A stretch of DNA of 38,589 nucleotides, from the NCBI GenBank assembly GCA_017523995.1, contig JAFWUX010000224.1, forward strand, positions 1 through 38,589, read 5' to 3'. The notes under the pieces are model-generated. The model saw only the letters and a program-made list of their open reading frames with translations, ran no database searches and was not told the DNA's origin. The position numbers and the translations under genes are program-made. This document shows positions 14,179-22,731 of the stretch, in pieces; position 1 is the stretch's first letter, and the number at the start of each line of letters is the position of its first letter. This DNA comes from Oscillospiraceae bacterium. GTDB taxonomy: Bacteria > Bacillota_A > Clostridia > Oscillospirales > Ruminococcaceae.

Positions 14179-16257
14179 TTATTTCTGGTTGATGATGACA
14201 TTCCAGTCCGGTGTGCGGTGCGCCATTTGCGTGGTGTAGTATTTCAGGATGAAAACGGCATCCTCAAGCGTTGCCTTGCCGCTGCTGTCAACATCCATGA
14301 TTGTGCACTGCTCCTCAGAGAAGCCGGTGTTTGCGGCGCCTGCAATCTGCTTGACATAGTACGTCAGCGCAAGCTCCGCGTCAATGACATCCACCTTGCC
14401 GTCAAGGTCGGTGTCGCCGCGCAGATAAAGCGGAATCGTTCCGGTGATGCTGTTCTGTGCGAGGTATTCCTTTACCTCGGCATCGCTGCCCTGATACTTG
14501 AACGTGACAGTGCCGGTGCCGTAGGGCTCAGATTTCGGCAGCGCGGAAGGCTCTGCGATGCAGTCCGCAGTGATTTCCAGCCAAGATACCATGCCCTTAT
14601 CCGAGATATTCGCATAGATCTTGAAATCCTGCATGGAAAGACCGGATTCGTCTGTCAGCCAGACATTGCGCTGCGGTGTGACATCGACATAGTTGCAGAT
14701 GCGTGTTTTCGGCTGTGCCTTTTTCTGAAAGACAACCGAAACCGACTGATTTGCGCGGATATCGCTGAGCTTGATCGCACCGCTGCTGTCCGGCTGCATC
14801 TCGCTGCCGTTGACCAGAACCGATGCCAGCTGATAGCCGTCATTTGCCTTGACGGTGATCGTCATGCTGCCGCCCTCTGCGACTTTCGTCTCACCGGCAG
14901 GCTCTGCGGTTCCGCCCTCGTTTGCCGAGACGGAAACGGTATAACCGATGAGCTTTGCGACTTCCATTTTGCGAACCTGCTTGCAGTTGCTGCAGACGCT
15001 CTGCTGCTCACCGGCGGCGTCAACCGTCGGCTGCTTTGTGATGACCCATTCGCCCCAGTTGTGTCCGGTTGCAGGAACCGTCTGAGACTCCTGCTTGCCG
15101 CAGACTGCGCAGGTGCGGATGTTTTCGCCTTCGGTTTCGCAGCCCGGTGCGGTTTTGATCGTCCAGTCGCTCATCTGATGACCGGTCGCGGGGATGGAGC
15201 GGGTCTCGGTTTTGCCGCAGCCGGAGCATGTCCGGCTTTCCTGACCTTCTTTGTCGCAGGTCGCTGCGGTATCGACCTTCCAGTCGCCCATGTGATGTCC
15301 GGTCGCAGCAGTGGAACGGGTTTCGCTCTCGCCGCAGCCCGAGCATTTGCGGGTCTCAACGCCGGTTGTTTCGCAACCGGCGGCAGTTGTTGTTTTCCAA
15401 TCCGACCATGTATGGACATGTTCCGCCTGACCTGTCACCTGGAACGGCAGACTCTCGGACTGCGCATACTGCTGCGCAACGCCGTTTTCCTTGCCGATGA
15501 TCGTCACCTTGCGCATGCTGCCGGTGTAAGAGTAGTTGATGGTTGAATCATTTGCAGTGACGCTGGCGTATACAATGCCGAACGCCTTTTCGCCGATCGA
15601 CTGGATGCTGTCCGGAATCTCAGCGGTCGGGAAACAGCCCAGTGCAAATGCCTCTTTGCCGATTGTCTGCAGCCCGCTGCCGAGCTTCAGTGTCTTGATA
15701 TTGGTCGCTTTGAATGCCTCTGCGCCGATTGCGGTCACCGAATCCGGAATCGTGAGCGATTTCAGATAGACGCAGGCATAGAACGCTTTATCTTCAATTG
15801 TTTTGAGCGTATTGGGCAGATTGAGATCTGTGAGACGAAAGCAGTTCCGGAATGCTTCGGATGTGATCGTCTCCAAACCGGCGGAGAAGGTGACCGTTGT
15901 CAGTGCATCGCAGTGTTCGCACATGCCGGAGGGGGTTGCCTTCAGCGATTTGCCGAGCTTGATGGATGTCAGATTCGGGGCGTTCGCGAAGACGCGAAGC
16001 GGCAGTGAGGTGATGCCGTCCCCGATCACAACGGATTGAATCTTTGATCTGTAGCCCGCCCATGCGGCGAGCGTGACCGGACCGTCACCGCTGACCGTCA
16101 GGACGCCGTTTGTCAGATCCCATTTTGCATTTGTGCCGCAGTTTCCGCTCTCCGCGTAGACTGTCCATGTGCCGGGTAATGCGCATCCCAGCACAATGCA
16201 GATGCTCAGGAACAGATGCAGAAATCTGCGTCCCATAGTTTTTTTCCAATTCTTCAA
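14179..16257 (-). CDS. Secreted LRR_5 (BspA-like) / CxxCG-repeat / dockerin protein
   Basis: A 692-residue secreted protein. The signal peptide is about 1-35 (cleavage near VYA-ES). A BspA-type leucine-rich domain covers about 70-230 (repeats such as LTIPDSVTAIGAEAFK). Four tandem Cys/Trp repeats lie at about 282-430, each with HxxxxW and CxxCG (C305/C308, C344/C347, C383/C386, C422/C425). A beta-repeat of the InlB/bacterial-repeat type is at about 438-510, and a type I dockerin at about 613-680 with two Ca loops (DTDLDGKVDVIDAELAL and DVDSSGKATLEDAVFIL). No catalytic domain is visible, so it looks like a cellulosome-attached binding or structural part. The start is TTG, with GGGAG 8 bases upstream. 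Confidence 0.88.
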   Translation of the reverse strand: MKNWKKTMGRRFLHLFLSICIVLGCALPGTWTVYAESGNCGTNAKWDLTNGVLTVSGDGPVTLAAWAGYRSKIQSVVIGDGITSLPLRVFANAPNLTSIKLGKSLKATPSGMCEHCDALTTVTFSAGLETITSEAFRNCFRLTDLNLPNTLKTIEDKAFYACVYLKSLTIPDSVTAIGAEAFKATNIKTLKLGSGLQTIGKEAFALGCFPTAEIPDSIQSIGEKAFGIVYASVTANDSTINYSYTGSMRKVTIIGKENGVAQQYAQSESLPFQVTGQAEHVHTWSDWKTTTAAGCETTGVETRKCSGCGESETRSTAATGHHMGDWKVDTAATCDKEGQESRTCSGCGKTETRSIPATGHQMSDWTIKTAPGCETEGENIRTCAVCGKQESQTVPATGHNWGEWVITKQPTVDAAGEQQSVCSNCKQVRKMEVAKLIGYTVSVSANEGGTAEPAGETKVAEGGSMTITVKANDGYQLASVLVNGSEMQPDSSGAIKLSDIRANQSVSVVFQKKAQPKTRICNYVDVTPQRNVWLTDESGLSMQDFKIYANISDKGMVSWLEITADCIAEPSALPKSEPYGTGTVTFKYQGSDAEVKEYLAQNSITGTIPLYLRGDTDLDGKVDVIDAELALTYYVKQIAGAANTGFSEEQCTIMDVDSSGKATLEDAVFILKYYTTQMAHRTPDWNVIINQK
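14968..15414 (-). repeat. Four tandem CxxCG / GHxxxxW protein repeats
   Basis: Four repeats of about 39 residues (residues about 282-430 of the dockerin protein). Each has the pattern W(S/G)(D/E)W, then G-C-E-T-E/T-G, then C(S/A)xCG, then T-R/Q-S/T-x-x-A-T-G-H. The last copy has lost the first Cys and the final G-H-x-x-W. The paired cysteines could bind zinc or form disulfides outside the cell. Confidence 0.8.
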
Positions 16258-16299
16258 AAAATCATCTCCCTATCGAAATCAATGCAAAGCATTATCATT

Positions 16300-16328
16300 A
16301 TTATATCATTTTAACGGAACAAAGTCAA
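16300..16328 (-). promoter_or_regulatory. Promoter of the LRR/Cys-repeat dockerin gene
   Basis: On the minus strand: TTGACT (-35, 16323-16328), a 17-base spacer, TATAAT (-10, 16300-16305), with a leader of about 35 bases. It diverges from the promoter at 16504-16532. The 175 bases between the two hold no ORF or clear operator. Confidence 0.82.
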
Positions 16329-16503
16329 TCTCTCACCGGATAATTGTCGATTTTCCCCATTTGCCTCTGTTGGATTTGTGTGCAATGCCGAATACACGCA
16401 CAGTTTACATGCACACTGGACGCAGCATCTGCGGGCTGACATCCGGAATCAGCGTGCTCATGATGAAGTTCTCAGGATTTGCCGGAAAAGGTGGTTCTCC
16501 CCA

Positions 16504-16532
16504 TTGCATTTTCCGGCTGGTTGTGTTATAAT
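16504..16532 (+). promoter_or_regulatory. Promoter of the acyl-CoA dehydratase-type reductase operon
   Basis: TTGCAT (16504-16509), a 17-base spacer, TATAAT (16527-16532). Transcription would start near 16539, about 43 bases before the ATG, with GAGAGAAAGG as the ribosome site. Confidence 0.8.
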
Positions 16533-16581
16533 ATAAATAAGTGTCCTATTTTCACAAGAGAGAAAGGCGATAATCTGATCT

Positions 16582-19500
16582 ATGAAAAAACTCGGACTTG
16601 ATATCGGCTCCACCACGATCAAATGCGTCGTGCTGGGCGAGCAGGATGAGATCATTTTTTCTTCGTATGAGCGGCATCTTTCGCGGATTGTTGAGATGAC
16701 CGCGGAATATCTGCGCCGGATCGCGGAGCAGACCGGTGATGCACAAATGCATATCTCGATCTCCGGTTCTGCGGGCATGGGACTCGCCGAGGCGCTCGGC
16801 ATCCCGTTTGCGCAGGAGGTCTATTCGACCAGAGCAGCCGTCAGCCGCCTCAATCCCGATACGGATGTGGTGATCGAACTGGGCGGCGAGGATGCAAAGA
16901 TTCTCTTTCTGACAGGCGGATTTGAAGCGCGCATGAACGGCAGCTGCGCAGGCGGCACCGGCGCGTTCATTGACCAGATGGCAACGCTCATCGGCGTGAC
17001 GCCTTCGGAGCTCAACCGCCTTGCCGATCAGGCAGACAAGATTTATACGATCGCATCGCGCTGCGGTGTGTTTGCAAAATCAGATATCCAGCCGCTGCTC
17101 AATCAGGGCGCGGGGTTCCCGAATATCTCCGCGAGCATCCTGAAAGCGGTTGTCAACCAGACGGTCGGCGGACTGGCGCAGGGCAGGGAGATTGCAGGCA
17201 ATGTGCTGTATCTCGGCGGCCCGCTCACATATCTTGACAATCTGCGCAAGAGCTTTGACGAGGCACTGCACCTGACCGGTGTCAGCCCCGAAAACGCGCT
17301 CTATTATGTCGCATACGGCGCCGCGCTGCAGTGCGATTCGCGTGATTTTTCGCTGACGGAGCTTGCAGAGCGTGCGGAGCAGTATTCGGCAAAGGGCAGC
17401 TATATCACTACGCCGCCGCTCTTTTCTTCGCAGGCGGAATATGACGCATTCTGCAAGCGGCATCATGAGAATTCCGCGCATATTCAGTATATCACGAAGC
17501 CGCAGGGCGATATGTACCTCGGCATTGATGCCGGTTCGACAACAATCAAGGCGGTTGTCACCGATGCGGACGGCAATATCCTTGATACAATGTATCAGTC
17601 GAACCACGGCAATCCCGTTCCCGCTGTCCGCGATTACCTCACGGCGCTTTATGAGAAATATCCGGAGATTCATTTTGCAGGCTCTGCCGTCACCGGATAC
17701 GGCGAGGATATCATCAAGGAGGCATTCGGCATTGACTGCGGCATCGTAGAGACCATCGCGCATTACACCGCCGCGCAGAAGTTCCGTCCGGACGTCGATT
17801 TCATCATTGACATCGGCGGGCAGGATATCAAATGCTTCCGGATTCATAATCACGCAATCGACAACATCTTCCTGAATGAAGCATGTTCCTCGGGCTGCGG
17901 CTCCTTCCTGCAGACCTTTGCCGAAGCGATGCACTACAGCATCGCGGATTTTGCAAAGCTCGGGCTGTTCGCCGATCATCCGGTTGATCTCGGCTCGCGC
18001 TGTACAGTGTTCATGAACAGCTCTGTCAAGCAGGCGCAGAAGGACGGCGCAACCGTTGAAAATATCTCCGCGGGACTTTCCATGAGCGTGGTCAAAAATG
18101 CGCTTTACAAGGTCATCCGCTGCGCAAATGCCTCGGAGCTCGGTGCGCATATTGTGGTGCAGGGCGGCACATTCCTCAATGATGCCGTGCTCCGCGCCTT
18201 TGAAATGGAACTCAAACAGGATGTCATCCGGCCGGAGATTTCCGGCGTCATGGGTGCCTACGGCGCCGCGCTCTATGCAAAGCAGCATACGCACGGCGAG
18301 AGCCGGATTCTCTCCGCGGAGGCGCTCCGCCGCTTTACGCACACCGTCAAGACCGTGACATGCAAGGGCTGCGCGAATCACTGTCAGCTGACGGTCAATT
18401 CGTTCGGCGGCAAGCACACCTATATCGCAGGAAACCGATGCGAGAAACCGCTCGGTAATGCAGTCAGTCAGACCGCCTACAATCTCTATGCGGTCAAGCG
18501 CGAGCTGCTGGAAAAATACCGCGGCAACGAGATCACGGAGGGACGCCCGACCATCGGCATTCCGCTCGCGTTGAATCTCTATGAGCTGCTGCCGTTCTGG
18601 CACACGCTGCTGACGAAGCTCGGATTCAATGTCATTGTCTCGCCGGATTCAACGCGCAAGCTGTATCTTTCCGGACAGCACACGATTCCTTCGGATACGA
18701 TCTGCTTTCCGGCAAAGCTCCTGCACGGTCATATCGAAGCGCTGCTCGCGCAGAAGCCCGATGCAATCTTCTATCCCTGCATGAGCTACAATGTCGATGA
18801 AGGTGCCGGCGATAACCATTATAACTGTCCGGTTGTTGCGTATTATCCCGAGGTCGCAAAGATCAATATCAAAGCGCTCCGCGAGATTGAATACATCCAT
18901 GAATTTGTCGGCATCCACAACCGCAAGGCGTTTCCGGCAAAGTTCCGCGAGATCATGCAGGCGCACGGTTTCGCGCTGACGCAGAAGCAGATCAAAGCGG
19001 CAGCGGATGCAGCATATACCGAATACGAGCGCTACATGGCGGCGGTGCGCGGCAAAGCGACAGAATTCCTCGAGATCGCGCGCATGAAGCACATGCCGGT
19101 GATTGTGCTGGCGGGCAGACCGTATCACATTGATCCGGAGGTCAATCACGCACTGGACAAGCTCATCTGCGGACTCGGTGCGGTGATTGTCAGCGAGGAC
19201 GGCATCAGCAGTCTGATGGAGCCGTTCCGCACAACGGTACTCAATCAGTGGACCTATCACGCAAGACTGTATCTTGCGGCGAAATACGTTGCGGAATCTT
19301 TGCCGGAGGAGCAGATCAATCTGGTGCAGTTCGTCTCATTCGGCTGCGGCGTCGATGCTGTCACAACCGATGAGGTGCGTGCCATCCTTGAGAAAGCCGG
19401 CAAGATTTATACACAGCTCAAGATCGACGAGGTCACCAATACCGGAGCTGCAAAAATCCGTCTGCGCAGTTTGTTTGCCGCTGCCGGACTGAACGAATGA
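16582..19500 (+). CDS. Tandem BcrA/HgdC-type activase with DUF2229 domain (double-cubane reductase type)
   Basis: A 972-residue protein with two ASKHA ATPase/activase domains in tandem: about 1-255 (GSTTIK at 9-14; SCAGGTGAF with C122 and SRCGVF with C161) and about 311-570 (GSTTIK at 319-323; ACSSGCGSF with C435 and C439, SRC with C474). Both keep the Cys positions that hold a [4Fe-4S] cluster in 2-hydroxyglutaryl-CoA dehydratase activator (HgdC). A DUF2229 region follows (from about 585; Cys pattern C594, C597, C601 and C620, then GRPYHIDPEVNH). Such proteins use ATP to drive low-potential electrons into a dehydratase or double-cubane partner. In many clostridia this and the next gene are fused into one about 1400-residue protein. 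The true substrate is unknown. Confidence 0.88.
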   Translation: MKKLGLDIGSTTIKCVVLGEQDEIIFSSYERHLSRIVEMTAEYLRRIAEQTGDAQMHISISGSAGMGLAEALGIPFAQEVYSTRAAVSRLNPDTDVVIELGGEDAKILFLTGGFEARMNGSCAGGTGAFIDQMATLIGVTPSELNRLADQADKIYTIASRCGVFAKSDIQPLLNQGAGFPNISASILKAVVNQTVGGLAQGREIAGNVLYLGGPLTYLDNLRKSFDEALHLTGVSPENALYYVAYGAALQCDSRDFSLTELAERAEQYSAKGSYITTPPLFSSQAEYDAFCKRHHENSAHIQYITKPQGDMYLGIDAGSTTIKAVVTDADGNILDTMYQSNHGNPVPAVRDYLTALYEKYPEIHFAGSAVTGYGEDIIKEAFGIDCGIVETIAHYTAAQKFRPDVDFIIDIGGQDIKCFRIHNHAIDNIFLNEACSSGCGSFLQTFAEAMHYSIADFAKLGLFADHPVDLGSRCTVFMNSSVKQAQKDGATVENISAGLSMSVVKNALYKVIRCANASELGAHIVVQGGTFLNDAVLRAFEMELKQDVIRPEISGVMGAYGAALYAKQHTHGESRILSAEALRRFTHTVKTVTCKGCANHCQLTVNSFGGKHTYIAGNRCEKPLGNAVSQTAYNLYAVKRELLEKYRGNEITEGRPTIGIPLALNLYELLPFWHTLLTKLGFNVIVSPDSTRKLYLSGQHTIPSDTICFPAKLLHGHIEALLAQKPDAIFYPCMSYNVDEGAGDNHYNCPVVAYYPEVAKINIKALREIEYIHEFVGIHNRKAFPAKFREIMQAHGFALTQKQIKAAADAAYTEYERYMAAVRGKATEFLEIARMKHMPVIVLAGRPYHIDPEVNHALDKLICGLGAVIVSEDGISSLMEPFRTTVLNQWTYHARLYLAAKYVAESLPEEQINLVQFVSFGCGVDAVTTDEVRAILEKAGKIYTQLKIDEVTNTGAAKIRLRSLFAAAGLNE

Positions 19501-19516
19501 GCAAGGAAGTGAAACT

Positions 19517-20767
19517 TTGGCAACCAATGAGCTCTATCCGGAATTTACGCCGGAGATGAAAAAAACACATACCATCCTGATCCCGAATGCGCTGCCCGTC
19601 CATTTCAGCCTGATGGGCTCGGTGTTCCGCGATGCAGGATACAAGGTCGATTTCCTCGATTATTCCGGTCAGAAGATCATTGACACCGGATTGAAATATG
19701 TTCACAATGATGCGTGCTATCCGGCGATTGTGGTCATCGGGCAGCTGATCTATGCACTGGAATCCGGCGACTACGATCCGCAGAAAACCGCACTGATGCT
19801 CTATCAGACGGGCGGCGGCTGCCGTGCCTCGAATTATGTGCATATGCTGCGCAAGGCGCTCAAAAAGGCGGGGCTGTCATTTGTGCCGGTTGTGTCAGTC
19901 AATTTCGGCGGCATCGAGAAAAACAGCGGCTTTGATATCTCGCCGCTGATGTTCCTGAAAGGTCTGATCACATGGCTCTACGGCGATTTTATCATGCTGC
20001 TGCGCAATCAGATTCTGCCCTATGAGGTACACAAGGGCGACGCGAAGGTACTGATGGAGAAATGGCGCATTTCGCTGACCGACCAGATCCGAAAAAACAA
20101 GGGTCTGACGTTCTCCGAGATCCGGCACAATTTCCGCGCAATCGCCTCGGATTTTGCCGCGGTCCCGATTGAGAAGGTGCCGAAGCCGAAGGTCGGCATT
20201 GTCGGGGAACTGTATGTCAAGTATGCGGATTTCGGCAACGATCATCTGCCGGATTTTCTGGTCGAGCAGGGAGCTGAGGTCATGGTGCCCGGCATCCTCG
20301 GCTTTGCGCTCTACAGCCTGAACATCGGCAGGGAGAATTTCCGTCTCTACGGCGACCGCAAGGGCGTGACATTCAGCCGCGCCGCCGTCCGCTATGTTGA
20401 GATGCTCGAAAAGATCATGCTGAAGGTGCTGGCGGAGTATCCGCAGTTTGAGAAGCCGATCCCGTTCCCTGCGCTGAAAAAGCTCGGCGAGCGGACGATC
20501 AGCACCGGTGTCTGCATGGGCGAGGGCTGGCTGCTGACCGCCGAAATGGCAGAGCTGATCGAAAAGGGCTACAGCAACATCGTCTGCGTGCAGCCGTTCG
20601 GGTGCCTGCCGAACCATATCGTCGGCAAGGGCATGATCCGTGCGATGAACGAGCAGTATAAAGAGGCGAATATCTGCGCGATTGACTATGACCCCGGCGC
20701 GACGCGCGTCAACCAGCAGAACCGCATCAAACTCATGCTTTCCATTGCCCGCGAGAATATGCAGTGA
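19517..20767 (+). CDS. 2-hydroxyacyl-CoA dehydratase (HgdB/C-like) partner protein
   Basis: A 416-residue protein matching the C-terminal part of the large clostridial activase/dehydratase fusions. Seen: IPNALPVHFSLMGSVFRDAGYKVDFLD, HNDACYPAIVVIGQ, YQTGGGCRASNY, VGIVGELYVKYADFGNDHLPDFLVEQGAEV, GEGWLLTAEM and VQPFGCLPNHIVGKG. The conserved cysteines in DACYPA, GGGCRAS and PFGCLPNH are candidates for binding an iron-sulfur (perhaps double-cubane [8Fe-9S]) cluster. It would accept electrons from the upstream activase. The start is TTG at 19517 with AAGGAAGTG upstream, 16 bases after the activase stop, so the pair is one operon. The reaction is not identifiable from sequence. Confidence 0.82.
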   Translation: MATNELYPEFTPEMKKTHTILIPNALPVHFSLMGSVFRDAGYKVDFLDYSGQKIIDTGLKYVHNDACYPAIVVIGQLIYALESGDYDPQKTALMLYQTGGGCRASNYVHMLRKALKKAGLSFVPVVSVNFGGIEKNSGFDISPLMFLKGLITWLYGDFIMLLRNQILPYEVHKGDAKVLMEKWRISLTDQIRKNKGLTFSEIRHNFRAIASDFAAVPIEKVPKPKVGIVGELYVKYADFGNDHLPDFLVEQGAEVMVPGILGFALYSLNIGRENFRLYGDRKGVTFSRAAVRYVEMLEKIMLKVLAEYPQFEKPIPFPALKKLGERTISTGVCMGEGWLLTAEMAELIEKGYSNIVCVQPFGCLPNHIVGKGMIRAMNEQYKEANICAIDYDPGATRVNQQNRIKLMLSIARENMQ

Positions 20768-20818
20768 TCTTTTTCTGCAAACGCGCCTGATATCAGTGCC
20801 GCACCGGAGGTGCATAAT

Positions 20819-21253
20819 ATGGCAAGAGAATCGTACTTCGTTTTCGACTGCAGCCTGTATTCAAATAGTATCGCGCAAGTCATTCAGGCGTTCAACCGGA
20901 TCGGCTGGGGTTATTCCGGCGATCAGAAGGAGTTTCTGCCGCTGCACGATGAAGAAGACGGCTTCAACTGGGAAACGCAGGCTTTGTCAGATGAAGAATT
21001 GTTTTCCATCATATCTGAAAAGCAGGCATGCGGCGAATTGTGCGGCGTGATCCTGTATCATCAGGATTCGGATGCAGGGATTTCACTGCTTGCAAAAGAT
21101 ACGAAGGAAGTTCAGATCAATATCGCAATCAACCGGAAAACCATATGCGGCGATTTCACCGATGCGTCATGGTATATTGAACATATCGCTGCAAAACTGG
21201 AGGAGACCGGCTGTATCATACAGCAGATGGACTATCAGGAAATCATCGGATGA
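20819..21253 (+). CDS. Small protein of unknown function
   Basis: A 144-residue soluble, acidic protein, not recognised. It has alternating strand/helix character (YFVFDCSLYSNSIAQVIQAFNRIGWGYS; SWYIEHIAAKLEETGCIIQQMDYQEIIG) and three scattered cysteines in CGELCG and near the ends, with no signal peptide or membrane helix. CGGAGGTG lies 7 bases before the ATG at 20819. It follows the dehydratase partner by 51 bases and is followed by a terminator, so it may be the last gene of that operon, but nothing in the sequence ties it to the reductase. Confidence 0.65.
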   Translation: MARESYFVFDCSLYSNSIAQVIQAFNRIGWGYSGDQKEFLPLHDEEDGFNWETQALSDEELFSIISEKQACGELCGVILYHQDSDAGISLLAKDTKEVQINIAINRKTICGDFTDASWYIEHIAAKLEETGCIIQQMDYQEIIG

Positions 21254-21292
21254 ACGCCGGCTTGCGCAGAATCAGACTTTGCAATTGAACAG

Positions 21293-21336
21293 AAACAGCC
21301 GCTTCGGTTTCATGGAACCGGAGCGGCTGTTTTCGT
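21293..21336 (+). terminator. Terminator after the reductase operon
   Basis: AAACAGCCGCTTCGGTT (21293-21309) pairs with AACCGGAGCGGCTGTTT (21316-21332) with one mismatch and a 6-base loop, then TTCG. It ends transcripts from 16582-21253. Confidence 0.85.
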
Positions 21337-21346
21337 TCTGCACAAA

Positions 21347-21380
21347 AAACCACCGCATGCCTGACTCAATGCGGTGGTTT
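21347..21380. terminator. Second hairpin terminator
   Basis: AAACCACCGCAT (21347-21358) and ATGCGGTGGTTT (21369-21380) form a 12-bp stem. The minus-strand side has the longer T-run, so it suits the AraC B transcript, although that gene ends 239 bases away. The remaining AT-rich sequence to 21618 holds only the palindromes at 21496-21548. Confidence 0.65.
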
Positions 21381-21495
21381 CGTGAAAGGTATATGTTGTT
21401 TTTTGTCCCATTTTCAGGACGAATCCGGAAAAATAAAACAAAACATGCAGAAAAAGCGATCTCTCATTTTATGCGAAGAATTTTGCACATGCCGT

Positions 21496-21548
21496 CAAAA
21501 TCCGACCGGATTTTGCCCGATTTCTCAAAAATTGCGGCGCAATTTTTG
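21496..21548. repeat. Two adjacent short inverted repeats
   Basis: CAAAATCC (21496-21503) with GGATTTTG (21508-21515), and CAAAAATTGC (21526-21535) with GCAATTTTTG (21539-21548). Both are perfect. They could be tandem weak terminators of the minus-strand AraC gene, or protein-binding sites. Confidence 0.5.
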
Positions 21549-21618
21549 CACGGTATTGATTTTGCGCGGATTGTACAAAAATCGTGAGAGGTAATCTATC
21601 AAACCGTCGAAAACGGAT

Positions 21619-22500
21619 TCATTCCGAGATCGGCAGTTCACCGGTCGAGCAGTAGAATCGCTGATAGCTTGAGGGTGTGCAGTGCTTGAATTCCTTGAAA
21701 ATCCGGTTGAATGTCGAGAGGCTTGAGAAGCCTGCCCGCATCGCAACCTCTGTGATCGGGATCGAGGGATCAAGCAGCAGCATTTCCGCGGCGCGCGTCC
21801 GGCGCATGTTGATGTACTGGATGTAGGACATGGAGTTATACTGCTTAAAGATGCGCGAGAAGTGGAATTTGCTGTAGCCGGCGATATCTGCGAGCTTGTC
21901 CAGCGAGATGTCATACATATAGTTCTGGTCGATGTACTTCATCACGAGCTTGAATTTTTCGCTGTACTGCAGGATTTTTTCCTTTGCGCAGGCGAGCGAC
22001 TGCCGGCTCATTTCGATCTGATGCTCCCGCACCGCAACGAGCAGATTGATGAGATTCAGATAGATGCGGACATCGGAAATCTCCGTATTTGCGTAATATT
22101 CAGAGTATATGTCAAGAATCTGCTTTTTGGCGAGCAGATAGAGATCGCGGTCGGTTTCGGGCGTGATGAGCAGCGGTGTCTGGAATACCGGCATGATTGC
22201 TTCTAGTGCAGAAACGCTGCTGATGACGCTGTTGTCGCACTGGAAGATGATGCGTCTGCCTTCCTGCGGCGGCAGCGTGTGCAGCTCGCCGGGCGGGATA
22301 ATGATGATATCACGCTCCTGCAGAACAAACTCCGTGTCGCCGGTTTTGACCGTGAACGGGTTTTCAATCGGCATAATGATCTCAACGGCATTGTGCCAGT
22401 GCATCGGGTAGAACTCGGTTTCGTTGTTGTCATAAAGCATGACGAACCGTTTGTTTTCGTATTCAACGGTTTCATAATCACCGGAAAGATTTTTAATCAT
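21619..22500 (-). CDS. AraC family transcriptional regulator (paralogue B)
   Basis: A 293-residue protein with a cupin sensor domain (about 20-100: FYPMHWHNAVEIIMPIE, IIPPGELHTLPP) and an AraC double helix-turn-helix (about 190-288: ISLDKLADIAGYSKFHFSRIFKQ, ITEVAMRAGFSSLSTFNRIFKE, TPSSYQRF). It is divergent from the DUF4380-GH3-xylA operon, whose promoter lacks a -35 and carries CGCAA repeats, so it is the likely xylose or xylo-oligosaccharide activator of that operon. It is a close paralogue of the protein at 2974-3873; the main differences are in the cupin half and the last 12 residues. It has its own promoter at 22587-22615. Confidence 0.9.
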   Translation of the reverse strand: MIKNLSGDYETVEYENKRFVMLYDNNETEFYPMHWHNAVEIIMPIENPFTVKTGDTEFVLQERDIIIIPPGELHTLPPQEGRRIIFQCDNSVISSVSALEAIMPVFQTPLLITPETDRDLYLLAKKQILDIYSEYYANTEISDVRIYLNLINLLVAVREHQIEMSRQSLACAKEKILQYSEKFKLVMKYIDQNYMYDISLDKLADIAGYSKFHFSRIFKQYNSMSYIQYINMRRTRAAEMLLLDPSIPITEVAMRAGFSSLSTFNRIFKEFKHCTPSSYQRFYCSTGELPISE

Positions 22501-22586
22501 ATCGGCTCTCCTTTCCCCTCAGTATCGCGTTGAATCATGCAGAATTTGCGGTCCTGTACCGCCGCACAGGAATTCTGTTCCTTTAT

Positions 22587-22615
22587 ATTATAGCGCAAAG
22601 TAACAATTTTGTAAA
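22587..22615 (-). promoter_or_regulatory. Promoter of AraC paralogue B
   Basis: On the minus strand: TTTACA (-35, 22610-22615), a 17-base spacer, TATAAT (-10, 22587-22592). CGCAAAG (plus strand, 22594-22600) lies in the spacer next to the -10, as in paralogue A. A CCTGT/ACAGG hairpin sits in the leader near 22552-22570. Confidence 0.7.
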
Positions 22616-22642
22616 GAAGTTTCCGCGAATTTGTGACGACTG

Positions 22643-22705
22643 CGCAAAAATCAATAAGAACATCGCAATTTTTGATTAGCCTATTTCCGGTACATGGGCT
22701 ATAAT
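22643..22705 (+). promoter_or_regulatory. Activator-type promoter of the xylose operon with 21-bp-spaced direct repeats
   Basis: TATAAT (-10, 22700-22705) has no -35 match at the right distance (22677-22682 reads TAGCCT). CGCAAAAAT begins at 22643 and CGCAATTTT at 22664, two direct repeats exactly 21 bp (two helical turns) apart. The nearer repeat ends just upstream of the -35 position. This is the usual placing of AraC-family activator half-sites. The motif and spacing are seen; binding by the adjacent AraC B is inference. Confidence 0.6.
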
Positions 22706-22731
22706 ACAGATAAAGCGGAAAGGAGCAATAT

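Noticed and set aside
17080..18603. Minus-strand 507-codon frame opposite the activase gene
   Set aside because: The activase motifs on the plus strand are unambiguous; the reverse frame shows the same codon-mirror composition as the others.
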